DNA of 64,000 nt, from positions 1-64,000 of the forward strand of contig NZ_JASXSH010000019.1 in assembly GCF_030315745.1 (NCBI RefSeq). Reading direction: 5' to 3'. Each line of letters begins with the position of its first letter. Position 1 is the stretch's first letter. Under the pieces are notes generated by a model. It searched no databases, was not told where the DNA came from, and saw only the letters and a program-made list of their open reading frames with translations. Position numbers and translations under genes: made by a program. Below are positions 16,685 through 28,050 of the stretch, piece after piece. Source of the DNA: Gordonia heveisoli. GTDB lineage: Bacteria; Actinomycetota; Actinomycetes; Mycobacteriales; Mycobacteriaceae.

Positions 16685-18490
16685 GTGGCACATCTTCTCG
16701 GGGCCGAGGCCCTGTCGCTGGAGTATCCGACGACCAAGGTTTTCGACTCGGTGTCCCTCGGGGTGAACGAGGGCGACCGGATCGGCATCGTCGGACGCAA
16801 CGGTGACGGCAAATCCAGCCTCCTCGCAATGCTCTCCGGACGTCGGGAACCCGACTCCGGACGTGTCACCGTTCGTGGCGGCGTGCGGGTCGGGGTCCTG
16901 GCCCAGGCAGACAACTTCGACGACCAGGAAACCGTCGGACATGCCGTCGTCGGGGATCGACCGGAACACGAGTGGGCCGGTGATCCACGTACCCGGGACG
17001 TCATCGGCGGACTCCTCGGCGACCTTCCCTGGGAGGCGACCACCGGTTCCCTGTCGGGCGGTCAGCGACGGCGGGTGTCACTGGCCCGGCTGCTCGTCGG
17101 CGACCACGATGTCCTCGCCCTCGACGAACCCACCAACCACCTCGATGTCGAGGCGATCACCTGGCTCGCCGAACATCTGAAGAAGCGCTGGGCGGCAAAC
17201 GCGGGCGGTCTGCTGGTCATCACCCACGACCGGTGGTTCCTCGACGAGGTGTGCACCACGACCTGGGAGGTGCACGACCGGATCGTCGAACCCTTCGAGG
17301 GCGGGTACGCCGCCTATATCCTGCAGCGCGTCGAACGCGATCGGCAGGCCGCCGCGATCGAGGCACGCAGACAGAACCTGGCCCGCAAGGAACTGGCCTG
17401 GCTGCGTCGCGGGGCACCGGCCCGCACGTCGAAACCGAAGTTCCGCATCGACGCGGCCAACGCCCTGATCGCCGACGTCCCGCCGATCCGCGACACCGTC
17501 GCCCTGCAGTCACTCGCGGTCTCGCGTCTGGGCAAAGACGTCGTCGACCTCCTCGACGTATCCGTGTCCTATGGCGAACGCCACGTGCTCGACGGCATCG
17601 AATGGCGTCTGGCACCCGGTGAACGCACCGGCATCCTCGGCGTCAACGGCGCGGGCAAGTCGACCCTGCTCGGCCTCATCGCGGGCACGGTCGAACCGAC
17701 TGCCGGCCGGGTCAAGCGGGGGAAGACCGTCAAGGTCGCCACCCTCACCCAGCGCCTGGACGACCTCGACAAATATCTCGACGACCCGGTGCGGATCGTG
17801 CTGGGGAACCTGCGCAACACCTACACCTTCGGGTCGGGATCCAAGGCCCAGGAACTGTCGCCATCTCAGTTGCTGGAGCGGCTCGGCTTCGATTCGGCGC
17901 AACTGTCCACCCCGGTACGCGACCTGTCCGGTGGTCAGAAGCGGCGGCTACAGCTGTTGCTGATCCTGCTCGATGCCCCGAATGTGCTCATCCTCGACGA
18001 GCCGACCAACGACCTCGACACCGACATGCTGGCCGCGCTCGAAGACCTGCTCGACTCGTGGCCGGGCACCCTGATCGTCGTCTCGCACGACCGCTACTTC
18101 CTGGAGCGGGTCACCGATCAGCAGTACGCCGTGTTCGGCGGCGGTCTACGGCATCTGCCCGGCGGGGTCGACGAGTTCCTGTCGCTGCGCAGGCAGGCTC
18201 ATCCGGCCACGACATCGCGCACGGCGACCCCCACCACGACGCAGGCATCGGTCGGCGAGACCGGCCTGTCCGGCGCCGAGCTACGTTCGGCCAAGAAGGA
18301 ACTCGCCTCACTCGAACGCCGGATGGACAAGATGCACGAAAAGGTCGACGCGGCGAAAACCGCACTCGCCGACCACGATCAGTCCGACTTCGCCGGCCTC
18401 GGCGTCGAGATGGAACGGATCCGCGAACTCGAGGACGAACTCGCCGCCCTCGAAGAGAAGTGGATGACCCTGGGCGAGGCCCTGGAGTAG
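16685..18490 (+). CDS. ABC-F ATPase, Uup type
   Basis: A 601-residue twin-ABC protein without membrane segments. Domain 1 has GRNGDGKSS, SLSGGQRRRVSLARLL and LALDEPTNHLD. Domain 2 has GVNGAGKST, LSGGQKRRLQLLL and LILDEPTNDLD. A charged C-terminal coiled coil (about residues 535-600, LASLERRMDKMHEKVD) is the hallmark of the Uup subgroup. The glycine loop in domain 1 has D in place of the usual A/S (GDGKSS). It probably has a housekeeping ribosome-associated role, unlike the leader-controlled ABC-F 3.6 kb upstream. It is convergent with the lipase gene, with a 7-bp gap. Confidence 0.92.
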   Translation: MAHLLGAEALSLEYPTTKVFDSVSLGVNEGDRIGIVGRNGDGKSSLLAMLSGRREPDSGRVTVRGGVRVGVLAQADNFDDQETVGHAVVGDRPEHEWAGDPRTRDVIGGLLGDLPWEATTGSLSGGQRRRVSLARLLVGDHDVLALDEPTNHLDVEAITWLAEHLKKRWAANAGGLLVITHDRWFLDEVCTTTWEVHDRIVEPFEGGYAAYILQRVERDRQAAAIEARRQNLARKELAWLRRGAPARTSKPKFRIDAANALIADVPPIRDTVALQSLAVSRLGKDVVDLLDVSVSYGERHVLDGIEWRLAPGERTGILGVNGAGKSTLLGLIAGTVEPTAGRVKRGKTVKVATLTQRLDDLDKYLDDPVRIVLGNLRNTYTFGSGSKAQELSPSQLLERLGFDSAQLSTPVRDLSGGQKRRLQLLLILLDAPNVLILDEPTNDLDTDMLAALEDLLDSWPGTLIVVSHDRYFLERVTDQQYAVFGGGLRHLPGGVDEFLSLRRQAHPATTSRTATPTTTQASVGETGLSGAELRSAKKELASLERRMDKMHEKVDAAKTALADHDQSDFAGLGVEMERIRELEDELAALEEKWMTLGEALE

Positions 18491-18497
18491 GGCGCAC

Positions 18498-19688
18498 TCA
18501 GCTGCGTGCGAAGTCGTCCTTGATCGCGGACATGGTGTCCGACAGTGATTGCTCGACCACCGAGGTGTGATCGGCGCGCACATAGGTTTTGAGCGTCACG
18601 TCGGTACCGTCATCGGCCATCGCGGTGCGCAACGACCGGCTCATCGCGTAGGGCAGCACCGGGTCCAGAAATCCGTGGTTGATCTGCACCGGCACCCCGT
18701 ATCCACCGGTGGGTACCTCGGCGTAGTCACGGAGTGCATCCCGGAACGTGTCGCTACCAAAGCCCGAATCGACCAGTGAACCAGGCGAATTCGAGTGAAG
18801 GGCGTCGTTGAGGTCGCCGTAGCAACGTTCCCGCGCGTAGTCGAGATATTTGCGTCCGGTATCGGTCAGATGGGCGTTGACGTCGAGGTCACGGCGGGCG
18901 TGGTCGAGGCCGGCGAGGATGTAGAGGAACAGTCCGCTCACCCCGTTGAACCGGCCGAGACTCGGTGTGCGCGGGCCGAATACGCCGAAAATGTCCTCTA
19001 TCGACGAGACCGGCGCGATGGCCACGACGCCACGCACCGACGTCTCCGGCGCGTAGTCGCGGGCATAGCGGGCCGCGAACAGTGCGGCATGGCCGCCCTG
19101 CGAATGCCCGACCGACACCCAGCGTTCGGACAGCGTCGGGTCGAGGGTCCGCGCGGCCCGGATCAGGTCGACGATGGAGTGGGCGGCGGCCCGCCCGCCG
19201 AGGTATTCGCTCTCCCCAGCCGCGCCGAGCCCGGCGTAGTCGGTGGCGGTGACCGCATATCCGGCGTCGAGAGCCGCCCGGATCGGCGCCTCCCAACCGT
19301 TGCCGCTGCGGATCCGGCTCGGCGCACAGGTGTCGGCGATACCGGTGGTGCCGTGTGCCCAGGACACGATCGGCCACCCTCCGGGTGGCGGTGTCCCGTG
19401 CGGGGTCCAGACCATCCCGCCAGACATCGCCGGACGGCCGTTCTGATCGAGCGTGGCGTAGACGACCCGCGACGCGCGCGCCGCCCCCGACGGCAACAGC
19501 CCACCGGGCACCGGTGTCGAGGTGAACACGAACCCGGGCGCGGGTGCCGCGGCGGACGCCTGCGGGACGGCGAGGACTCCGCCGGTGGCCGTCACGAACG
19601 CCAGTGTCATCCCGATCGTGGACAGCCTCCGACGCCACGACACACGGGAGTACCGGGTCTTGCCGACCCGCGACCTGGACTGACGCAC
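18498..19688 (-). CDS. secreted alpha/beta-hydrolase, secretory lipase family
   Basis: A 396-residue exported enzyme. A basic N-terminus and hydrophobic segment end near ASAAAP, a likely signal-peptidase site. The nucleophile Ser lies in SVGHSQGGHAA; the acid and base are likely in NHGFLDPVLP and RADHTSVV. The layout matches the LIP secretory lipase family (fungal CalB-like lipases and actinobacterial relatives). The GTG start at 19688 is supported by TACAGT 6 nt upstream and by the longer basic n-region. Chain-length preference is unknown. Confidence 0.88.
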   Translation of the reverse strand: MRQSRSRVGKTRYSRVSWRRRLSTIGMTLAFVTATGGVLAVPQASAAAPAPGFVFTSTPVPGGLLPSGAARASRVVYATLDQNGRPAMSGGMVWTPHGTPPPGGWPIVSWAHGTTGIADTCAPSRIRSGNGWEAPIRAALDAGYAVTATDYAGLGAAGESEYLGGRAAAHSIVDLIRAARTLDPTLSERWVSVGHSQGGHAALFAARYARDYAPETSVRGVVAIAPVSSIEDIFGVFGPRTPSLGRFNGVSGLFLYILAGLDHARRDLDVNAHLTDTGRKYLDYARERCYGDLNDALHSNSPGSLVDSGFGSDTFRDALRDYAEVPTGGYGVPVQINHGFLDPVLPYAMSRSLRTAMADDGTDVTLKTYVRADHTSVVEQSLSDTMSAIKDDFARS

Positions 19689-19694
19689 CCGTCA

Positions 19695-19700
19695 ACTGTA
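19695..19700 (-). promoter_or_regulatory. -10 element of the lipase gene, leaderless
   Basis: TACAGT on the minus strand ends 6 nt before the GTG at 19688. Confidence 0.45.
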
Positions 19701-19774
19701 CGGGGACATCGGTGCAACCATCGCTGAGCTGGGCCGATCATGACCACCGTGGTCGGGGTCACGATGGTCGGAGA

Positions 19775-19815
19775 GGTACGGGGGCCGGGGGGTACGGGGG
19801 CCGGGGGTTACGGGG
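19775..19815. repeat. 16-bp tandem repeat, about 2.6 units, between lipase and ispE
   Basis: GGTACGGGGGCCGGGG occurs at 19775-19790 and 19791-19806, then a degenerate partial copy follows. It lies in the gap between the start of the lipase gene and the end of ispE. Confidence 0.8.
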
Positions 19816-19821
19816 TCGGCC

Positions 19822-20772
19822 TCAGGTGGGGTCGATGATCCGGGTGCCCGGCACCGGACCGGATGCGGTCCGCACCGAGCGCGTCACACCCGCGCCGGAG
19901 AGCTCCGCGGCGACGTTGACCGCCTCGGTCTCGTCGGCGCACAGGAACGCACAGGTCGGACCGGATCCGGACACGATCCCGTTGAGCGCACCCGCGTCGA
20001 TCCCAGCACGCAGCGTGCGGCGCAGCGTGGGCTGCAGGCTCAGTGCGGCCGGTTGCAGGTCGTTGTGCAGCAGCGGCGCCACGGCTTCGGGATCCCCCGA
20101 CGCCAGCGCCTGCATCAGCGCATCCGGACGGGCCAGCAGTTCGGATTCGTCCAGCTCGGACCCGGACCGGTTGTCGCGCAACCGATCCAGCTCGCCGTAC
20201 ACGGCCGGCGTGGACAACCCTTCGCGCGCGATCGCCAGCACCCAGTGATATTCGCCGCGTGCGAGCACCGGGATCAGCTGTTCGCCCCGTCCGGTGCCGA
20301 GGGCGGTACCGCCGTGCAGCGAAAATGGGATGTCGCTGCCGAGTTCCGCGGCGATCCTCGACAGTTCGTCGCGGTCGATGTCGAGCTGCCACAAGGTCGC
20401 CAGCGCGACCAGGGCGGCCGCCGCGTCCGCCGATCCCCCGGCCATCCCGCCCGCCACCGGGATGGCCTTGTCGATGTCGATGCTGACCTTGGCCGCGCGA
20501 TCGGCCCATGCACCCAGCGCGAACACCGCGCGGACCGCCAGATTCGACTCGTCGGCGGGCACCGACGCCGCGCTCTCCCCACGTACCGTCACCGACAGCG
20601 CCGACGACGGCGATATGCGCACATCATCATGTAGCGACAACGCCTGGAAGACGGTGACCAGGTCGTGATAGCCGTCGTCTCGGCGCGGCCCCACCCCGAG
20701 GTGCAGATTCACCTTCGACGGTGCGCGCGCGACAACGGCATCCGAGACCACCGACAACGACCCACGAGACAC
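19822..20772 (-). CDS. ispE: 4-diphosphocytidyl-2-C-methyl-D-erythritol kinase
   Basis: A 316-residue GHMP kinase of the non-mevalonate (MEP) isoprenoid pathway that phosphorylates CDP-methylerythritol. The N-terminal [20 protein letters not shown] and the ATP loop [17 protein letters not shown] (catalytic region GSDIPF follows) are clear, as is the C-terminal [11 protein letters not shown]. The GTG start at 20772 lies 72 bp after ksgA. It is the last gene of the minus-strand run tatD-rpfB-ksgA-ispE, the same order as Rv1008-Rv1011 in M. tuberculosis. Confidence 0.95.
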   Translation of the reverse strand: MSRGSLSVVSDAVVARAPSKVNLHLGVGPRRDDGYHDLVTVFQALSLHDDVRISPSSALSVTVRGESAASVPADESNLAVRAVFALGAWADRAAKVSIDIDKAIPVAGGMAGGSADAAAALVALATLWQLDIDRDELSRIAAELGSDIPFSLHGGTALGTGRGEQLIPVLARGEYHWVLAIAREGLSTPAVYGELDRLRDNRSGSELDESELLARPDALMQALASGDPEAVAPLLHNDLQPAALSLQPTLRRTLRAGIDAGALNGIVSGSGPTCAFLCADETEAVNVAAELSGAGVTRSVRTASGPVPGTRIIDPT

Positions 20773-20844
20773 AATGACCCAGCCTAATCGACGCGGCCGG
20801 CCGGGCCGAGCCGACGTTGTCGCACAGTCCGCGCTACGCGGCGG

Positions 20845-23030
<2,186 letters not shown>

Positions 23031-23046
23031 TAACGAACAGGGGTGG

Positions 23047-23949
23047 TTACCGCAAAGGAAGTCGGTAAATCCGGCGCGCGTTGGCGCCGAGGATGCGGCC
23101 CATCGCCTCGTCGTCGACACCACGGATATCGGCGAGCGCCCGAGCGGTGTACGGCAGGCAATAGGACTGATTGGGCTGGCCACGGTAGGGATGCGGGGTC
23201 AGGAACGGCGCATCCGTCTCGACCAGGATCTGATCGTCCGGCACGATCTCGGCTGCGGCGCGCAACTCCCCCGCATTGGCGAAGCTCACAGTTCCGGCGA
23301 AGCTGAGCACGTAGCCGCGGTCGATACATTCCCGGGCAACGGCGAGGTCACCGGAGAAGCAATGCATGATCACGACGTCGGGCGCCCCCTCGGCGGCGAG
23401 GATGTCGAGCAGATCCCGGTCCGCCTCCCGGTTGTGGATCATCAGCGGCTTGCCCACCCGCTTGGCCAGGTCGATATGCCAACGGAAGGTTTCGTGCTGC
23501 ACCGCCGGGGGCGCGCAGTCATCCGATTTGCCCGGCCAGTAGTAGTCCAGGCCGGTCTCCCCGACGGCGACGACGCGGGGATGCTCGGCCATCCGCTCCA
23601 ATTCGGCAGCGTTCGCGTCATCGAGGTCCCCGGCATGCATCGGGTGCAGCGCGACCGCGGCGTAGGCCCGCTCATCCCATTCGGCAGCGGCTACCGCCCA
23701 GCGCGCATCGACCATGTCGTCGGCGACGGTGATCACCGCACCCACCCCAACCGCCTCGGCGCGATCGAGGATCGCGGCCACCGACTCCGCATCGCGGCCG
23801 CCACATGCCGCGAGATGGGTGTGCGCGTCGACGAGTCCGGGCAACGGTGTCGGATCTGGCGGCGGCTCGCGCCGACGACGCTTCTTCGCCGCCTTCGCGC
23901 TCTCGTTGCGTTCGCTCTCCCCATCGCCGCCGGACACCGAGTCGCTCAT
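23047..23949 (-). CDS. tatD: TatD family deoxyribonuclease/metal-dependent hydrolase
   Basis: A 300-residue TIM-barrel metallohydrolase. Metal ligands are in order: DAHTHL, GETGLDYYW, MIHNREA, MHCFSGD and ETDAPFL. TatD proteins are 3'-5' nucleases linked to DNA repair. The first about 35 residues are an unusually charged extension (AKKRRRREPP) before the conserved fold, so a start further downstream is possible. It is the first gene of the run tatD-rpfB-ksgA-ispE. In M. tuberculosis metS lies divergently next to tatD; here metG is 23.7 kb away. Confidence 0.93.
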   Translation of the reverse strand: MSDSVSGGDGESERNESAKAAKKRRRREPPPDPTPLPGLVDAHTHLAACGGRDAESVAAILDRAEAVGVGAVITVADDMVDARWAVAAAEWDERAYAAVALHPMHAGDLDDANAAELERMAEHPRVVAVGETGLDYYWPGKSDDCAPPAVQHETFRWHIDLAKRVGKPLMIHNREADRDLLDILAAEGAPDVVIMHCFSGDLAVARECIDRGYVLSFAGTVSFANAGELRAAAEIVPDDQILVETDAPFLTPHPYRGQPNQSYCLPYTARALADIRGVDDEAMGRILGANARRIYRLPLR

Positions 23950-23985
23950 GCGCTCAACAGTTCCATACCGAGCGGTGGGTCCGCG

Positions 23986-24825
23986 TCAGAGGTCGACGGC
24001 CCCGTCGATCACCGTGACGCAATCGCCACCCACCCAGATACCGTCCGCTCCGTCGTCGGCGACGTAGACGCGGCCGGCCCGCCCGATCGCCGTACCCTGC
24101 GACGCCACATAGTGGTTCGGCACCACACCCGTCGACCGTAGCCAGCGGGCGATCCCGGCATTGAGACTGCCGGTGACCGGATCCTCGGCAACCCCGGCGC
24201 CGGGCGCGAAGGCGCGCACCTCTACCTCCGCATCCGACTCGCCGGGCGCATACGAGCCGACGACCCCCACGAAACGATCACCGAGTGCGGCCATGTCGGG
24301 CTGTAGCGACAGCACCCGCTGCGCCGATGCCAGCCGTATCGCGAGCCAGGGTGGCCCGTTGACCACCCACTCCGCGGCCAGGATCTCCTCGGCTCGCAGC
24401 CCCAGCGCTGCGGCCACGTCGGTGACGGTCGGCGGATCCACCGGCCCGGATCTGATCAGCGGTGGTGCCGCGAAGGCGAGCCGGTCGTCCTCGCGCCGCA
24501 GTTCGACGATGCCGATCCCGCATTCCTGCCGGATCCGACCTCCGCGCGGGGTTCCGCCTGCCGCCGACCAGGCGTGGGCCGAGCCGAGCGTCGGATGTCC
24601 GGCGAAGGGCAACTCTTCCTGCGGGGTGAAGATCCGCAGCCGGTAGTCGGCGGTGGCCGGGTCGGTCGGCGGCAGCACGAAGGTCGTCTCGGACAGATTC
24701 GTCCACCGCGCGAATGCGACCATCGCCACGTCGGACAGTCCCACCGCATCGAGGACGACTGCCACCGGATTGCCCAGCGTCGGAACCGCGGAGAAGACGT
24801 CGACCTGCATGAATTCACGCTTCAT
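23986..24825 (-). CDS. PhzF family isomerase-like protein
   Basis: A 279-residue protein with the two-lobed diaminopimelate-epimerase-like fold of the PhzF family. NLSETTFVLPP carries the conserved Glu that acts in PhzF catalysis. QVDVFSAVPTLGNPVAVVLDA, FAGHPTLGSA and EDPVTGSLNAGIARW are typical family motifs. No phenazine genes are near, so it belongs to the broad group of PhzF homologues of unknown substrate. It ends 36 bp upstream of tatD on the same strand and is divergent from the mce cluster. Confidence 0.88.
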   Translation of the reverse strand: MKREFMQVDVFSAVPTLGNPVAVVLDAVGLSDVAMVAFARWTNLSETTFVLPPTDPATADYRLRIFTPQEELPFAGHPTLGSAHAWSAAGGTPRGGRIRQECGIGIVELRREDDRLAFAAPPLIRSGPVDPPTVTDVAAALGLRAEEILAAEWVVNGPPWLAIRLASAQRVLSLQPDMAALGDRFVGVVGSYAPGESDAEVEVRAFAPGAGVAEDPVTGSLNAGIARWLRSTGVVPNHYVASQGTAIGRAGRVYVADDGADGIWVGGDCVTVIDGAVDL

Positions 24826-24912
24826 GGCACCCGATATTGTCTCATCGCCAAGCGTCGAACAACCGCTTTTCTGGCCCGCGACCTGCAGACTTTGCCACTC
24901 GCTGACACCGGC

Positions 24913-24941
24913 TTGATTTCATATATGAAACACGATAGCGT
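24913..24941 (+). promoter_or_regulatory. mce cluster promoter with palindrome in the spacer
   Basis: TTGATT (24913-24918) and TAGCGT (24936-24941) are 17 nt apart. The perfect 14-bp palindrome TTTCATATATGAAA (24917-24930) overlaps the -35 and fills most of the spacer, an ideal repressor position. A second palindrome, GTCACA-G-TGTGAC (24957-24969), lies just downstream in the leader. Confidence 0.6.
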
Positions 24942-25019
24942 TCGCCTGCGACGCCGGTCACAGTGTGACGGGCGTCATCGCCCCGGTGGGCGAGCGAGCT
25001 AGATGACAGGGGGGTCACA

Positions 25020-25829
25020 TTGGCGTTCGAATTGCCGGCATCCAAAGGACCATTGCGCGATCTGGCCAATGAGGCCGGACACACGCTTGGATTCGCGCTT
25101 CAGGCCATCGGTGCATTGGTCGTCGCGATTCTGCGCCGCCGCCTGTCCATCGCCGAGACGCTGAATCAGACCGTCTTCATCGGCCGCGTCAGCACCGGTC
25201 CGTCACTCCTGCTGATGATCCCGGTCGGTGTCTTCATCGCCGTGTCGGTCGGTGAACTCGCAGGCAAGATCGGCGCGGGTGGCTACTCGGGCGCGGTCGT
25301 CGCCTTCGTCATCGTCGGTCAGGCCTCCGCCCTCGTGTGCGCACTGATGATGGCCGGTGTGGCCGGCTCCGCCATCTGCACCGACCTCGGGTCCCGCAAG
25401 ATCCGCGAGGAGATCGACGCGATGGAGGTCATGGGCCTCAACGTGATCGAACGTCTCGTCGCACCGCGGATCCTGGCCGCGATCATCGTCTCGCTGGTCC
25501 TGTGCTCACTGATCACGGTGACCGGCGTCGGCGCCTGCTACCTGTATCACGTTTACATCCAGCATCTTCCGGCCGGCGCATTCATGTCGACCTTCAGCCA
25601 GTACGGCCGGTTCTCCGACTTCGTCATGGCGTTGATCAAGGCCGCGATCTTCGCGCTGCTGTCGACCATCGTCGCCTGCTTCAAGGGACTACATGCCCGC
25701 GGCGGGCCGCGTGGTGTGGCCGACGCGGTCAACGAGGCCGTGGTCATCGCCTTCGCGCTCGTCTTCATCTTCAACACGATCATGTCGCAGCTCTACACAG
25801 TGATCGTCCCGGCCGTGGGAGCGTACTGA
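25020..25829 (+). CDS. YrbE-type permease A of the Mce importer
   Basis: A 269-residue MlaE/YrbE integral membrane protein, one of the two channel subunits of a Mce lipid importer. About five hydrophobic segments and the family region SRKIREEIDAMEVMGLNVIERLVAPR are present. The TTG start has an AGGGGG site 6 nt upstream; no better in-frame ATG precedes the family beginning. It is the first gene of a run of twelve plus-strand genes to 37156. The ATPase (MceG/Mkl) that powers such systems is not in this window. Confidence 0.93.
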   Translation: MAFELPASKGPLRDLANEAGHTLGFALQAIGALVVAILRRRLSIAETLNQTVFIGRVSTGPSLLLMIPVGVFIAVSVGELAGKIGAGGYSGAVVAFVIVGQASALVCALMMAGVAGSAICTDLGSRKIREEIDAMEVMGLNVIERLVAPRILAAIIVSLVLCSLITVTGVGACYLYHVYIQHLPAGAFMSTFSQYGRFSDFVMALIKAAIFALLSTIVACFKGLHARGGPRGVADAVNEAVVIAFALVFIFNTIMSQLYTVIVPAVGAY

Positions 25830-26692
25830 TGGTCGCCGTCACCGATACCCGGTTGCGCGTCAAGCGCAAGACTTCCCAACGTTTTTCGGCGTTCACCGCC
25901 GGTATCGTCCGAATCGGCGAATTCGTCACCTTCATCATGCGGGCGATCATCGCGATTCCGTACACCTTGGTGCAATACCGCAAGCATGTGCTCAACCAGA
26001 TCGCCGAGGTCACCTTCGGCAGCAAGTCGCTGCTGTCCGGCGGCGGCACGCTCGGCATCGTGCTCGCGATGTCGCTGGCCGCGGCCATGATGCTCGGCGT
26101 CGAGACCTATCGCGGCCTGCAGCTGGTGGGTATGACGTCGATGTCGGGCATGCTGTCGGCCATCGCCAACACCCGTGAACTCGCGCCGGTCGTGGTCGGA
26201 ATCGCCTTGGCCGCCAAGGTCGGCACCGGATTCACCGCCCAGGTCGGCGCCATGCGGATCTCGGACGAGATCGCCGCCCTCGACTCGATGGCGATCCGCT
26301 CGATCCCCTTCCTGGCCACCACCCGCATGATCGCGGCGATGGTCTGCATCCTGCCGATCTACATGGTCGGCCTGCTCGCCAGCTACATCGCCACCCGGCT
26401 CGTGGTCGTCTGGTACAACGGCGAATCGTCGGGCACCTACGATTACTTCTTCCACCTCGCTCTGACGCCGACCGACCTGCTCTACTCGGCGACCAAGGCA
26501 ATCGTCTTCGCCGCCATCGTCGCGCTGGTGCACTGCAGCTACGGCTATTTCGCCTCCGGCGGACCTGAGGGCGTCGGGCAGGCCGCCGGCCGCGCGCTGC
26601 GAACCTCGATCCTGGCCATCGGCGTCTTCGACGTCATCTTCACCTTCGGACTGTGGGGCCTCGTCCCGCAGGTTCCGGGAATGGGGCTCTAG
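25829..26692 (+). CDS. YrbE-type permease B of the Mce importer
   Basis: A 287-residue MlaE/YrbE permease, partner of the preceding gene. The conserved region RISDEIAALDSMAIRSIPFL and several membrane segments (GTLGIVLAMSLAAAMM and later) are visible. The start overlaps the stop of yrbEA by one base (TGATG), so translation is coupled. Both permeases are present and full length, which supports a working importer. Confidence 0.93.
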   Translation: MVAVTDTRLRVKRKTSQRFSAFTAGIVRIGEFVTFIMRAIIAIPYTLVQYRKHVLNQIAEVTFGSKSLLSGGGTLGIVLAMSLAAAMMLGVETYRGLQLVGMTSMSGMLSAIANTRELAPVVVGIALAAKVGTGFTAQVGAMRISDEIAALDSMAIRSIPFLATTRMIAAMVCILPIYMVGLLASYIATRLVVVWYNGESSGTYDYFFHLALTPTDLLYSATKAIVFAAIVALVHCSYGYFASGGPEGVGQAAGRALRTSILAIGVFDVIFTFGLWGLVPQVPGMGL

Positions 26693-26694
26693 AC

Positions 26695-28050
26695 ATGTCG
26701 ATCATGTTGCCGGGCAACCCGGTCTCCCGAGCCTCCTACATGGTCCGCGCAGTCATCGCGATCGCCCTGATCGGCACATTCGCCATCTGGATGGTGGCAC
26801 GCAGTACCGGTGTCCTGGAAAGCAATCCGCAGGTACACGCCGACGTACCGGTCGAGGCCGGACTCATCACCACCGGCGCTCCGGTCCGCTACCACGGCGT
26901 CAAGGTCGGTGAGATCGCCTCCATCGACGCCGGCACCGAATCCTCCCAGGTCAATCTGACCATCGGCGACGACTTCATCGGCGACATCCCGTCCACGGTG
27001 CAGATGCGGGTGCTGCCGCGAACCTTCTTCGGCGACATCTACGTTCAGCTTGTCGACCCGGCCGGTGGCGCGCAGAGCTCGTCGTCGCTCAGCGACGGTG
27101 ACGCCATCACCATCGACAGCGGACCGGAAGCACTGAACCTGTACAACATCTTCGCGAAGCTGTCCGACGTGCTGGCCGAGGTGCAGCCGCAGAAGATGAC
27201 CGTCGCGCTGGCCGCAGTCTCCCGAGCCATCGGCGACCGGGGCGGCGATCTCGGCATCATGATCGACGACTGGTACCAGGCATCCCTCGTCCTGGAGGAC
27301 ACGATGAACCAATTCATCGACGCCACACCGAGATTCCGCGCTGTCGTGGAAAGTCTCAAGCGTGCCGCACCGGCGATCACCGACACCATCAAGTCGACGA
27401 CGTCGATCTCGCGCGGCATCGTCGAACAGCAGGAGAACCTGGGCGCCTTCCTCGCCTCGGCTTCGGGCTTCGTCGGCTCGGTCTCCCCGTTCATCGCTCG
27501 GCAGCGCAACAACCTGATCACCATCGTGAAATCGACCGGCAAGATCCTGTCGACCGTCGCGAGTAATCCGTCGGGTGTCACCAACACGGTGACCGAGGCG
27601 GCGAAGTTCGGCCAGGCGGGCACCATCCTGTTCGCCAGTGGACGCTTCAACATCACTGCGGTTCCGACCTTCTCGCAGCCGATGCCCTACACCGCGGCCG
27701 ACTGCCCGGTCTACGGCACCATGCGTGGACAGCAGTGCAACGGCCACGGCACCGGGATGGGGACCGGACCGGTCCGCGCGCCCGGAGCCCCGAACCCGTC
27801 GCTCCTCTCGCCGCGGCAGAGGTTCCTCGACGAGCAGCGCCGAAACTCTGAACACCCCGGCCGACCCGGCTATACCCCGTCCGGTTTCAGCGGACCGTCG
27901 GTCATCGACGGCACCGCCGAGGCCAATTCCATGAGTGAACTCGAATCCCGGCTGCCCGGGCGTGAGGGCGCGGCCACCGGAACCCCCAACGCCGCGACCA
28001 CCCTGATGCTCGGACCGCTGGTGCGCGGCAACGAGGTGAGCGTGCGATGA
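26695..28050 (+). CDS. Mce family protein MceA
   Basis: A 451-residue exported substrate-binding/channel protein. One N-terminal membrane anchor (about residues 17-35) precedes the MCE/MlaD domain (VPVEAGLITTGAPVRYHGVKVGEI) and the long helical cholesterol-uptake-porter domain. Residues after about 330 are a Pro/Gly-rich low-complexity tail (GHGTGMGTGPVRAPGAP), which is longer than usual. The ATG at 26695 lies 3 bp after the yrbEB stop. It starts the set of six Mce proteins that should form the periplasm-spanning tube. Confidence 0.92.
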   Translation: MSIMLPGNPVSRASYMVRAVIAIALIGTFAIWMVARSTGVLESNPQVHADVPVEAGLITTGAPVRYHGVKVGEIASIDAGTESSQVNLTIGDDFIGDIPSTVQMRVLPRTFFGDIYVQLVDPAGGAQSSSSLSDGDAITIDSGPEALNLYNIFAKLSDVLAEVQPQKMTVALAAVSRAIGDRGGDLGIMIDDWYQASLVLEDTMNQFIDATPRFRAVVESLKRAAPAITDTIKSTTSISRGIVEQQENLGAFLASASGFVGSVSPFIARQRNNLITIVKSTGKILSTVASNPSGVTNTVTEAAKFGQAGTILFASGRFNITAVPTFSQPMPYTAADCPVYGTMRGQQCNGHGTGMGTGPVRAPGAPNPSLLSPRQRFLDEQRRNSEHPGRPGYTPSGFSGPSVIDGTAEANSMSELESRLPGREGAATGTPNAATTLMLGPLVRGNEVSVR

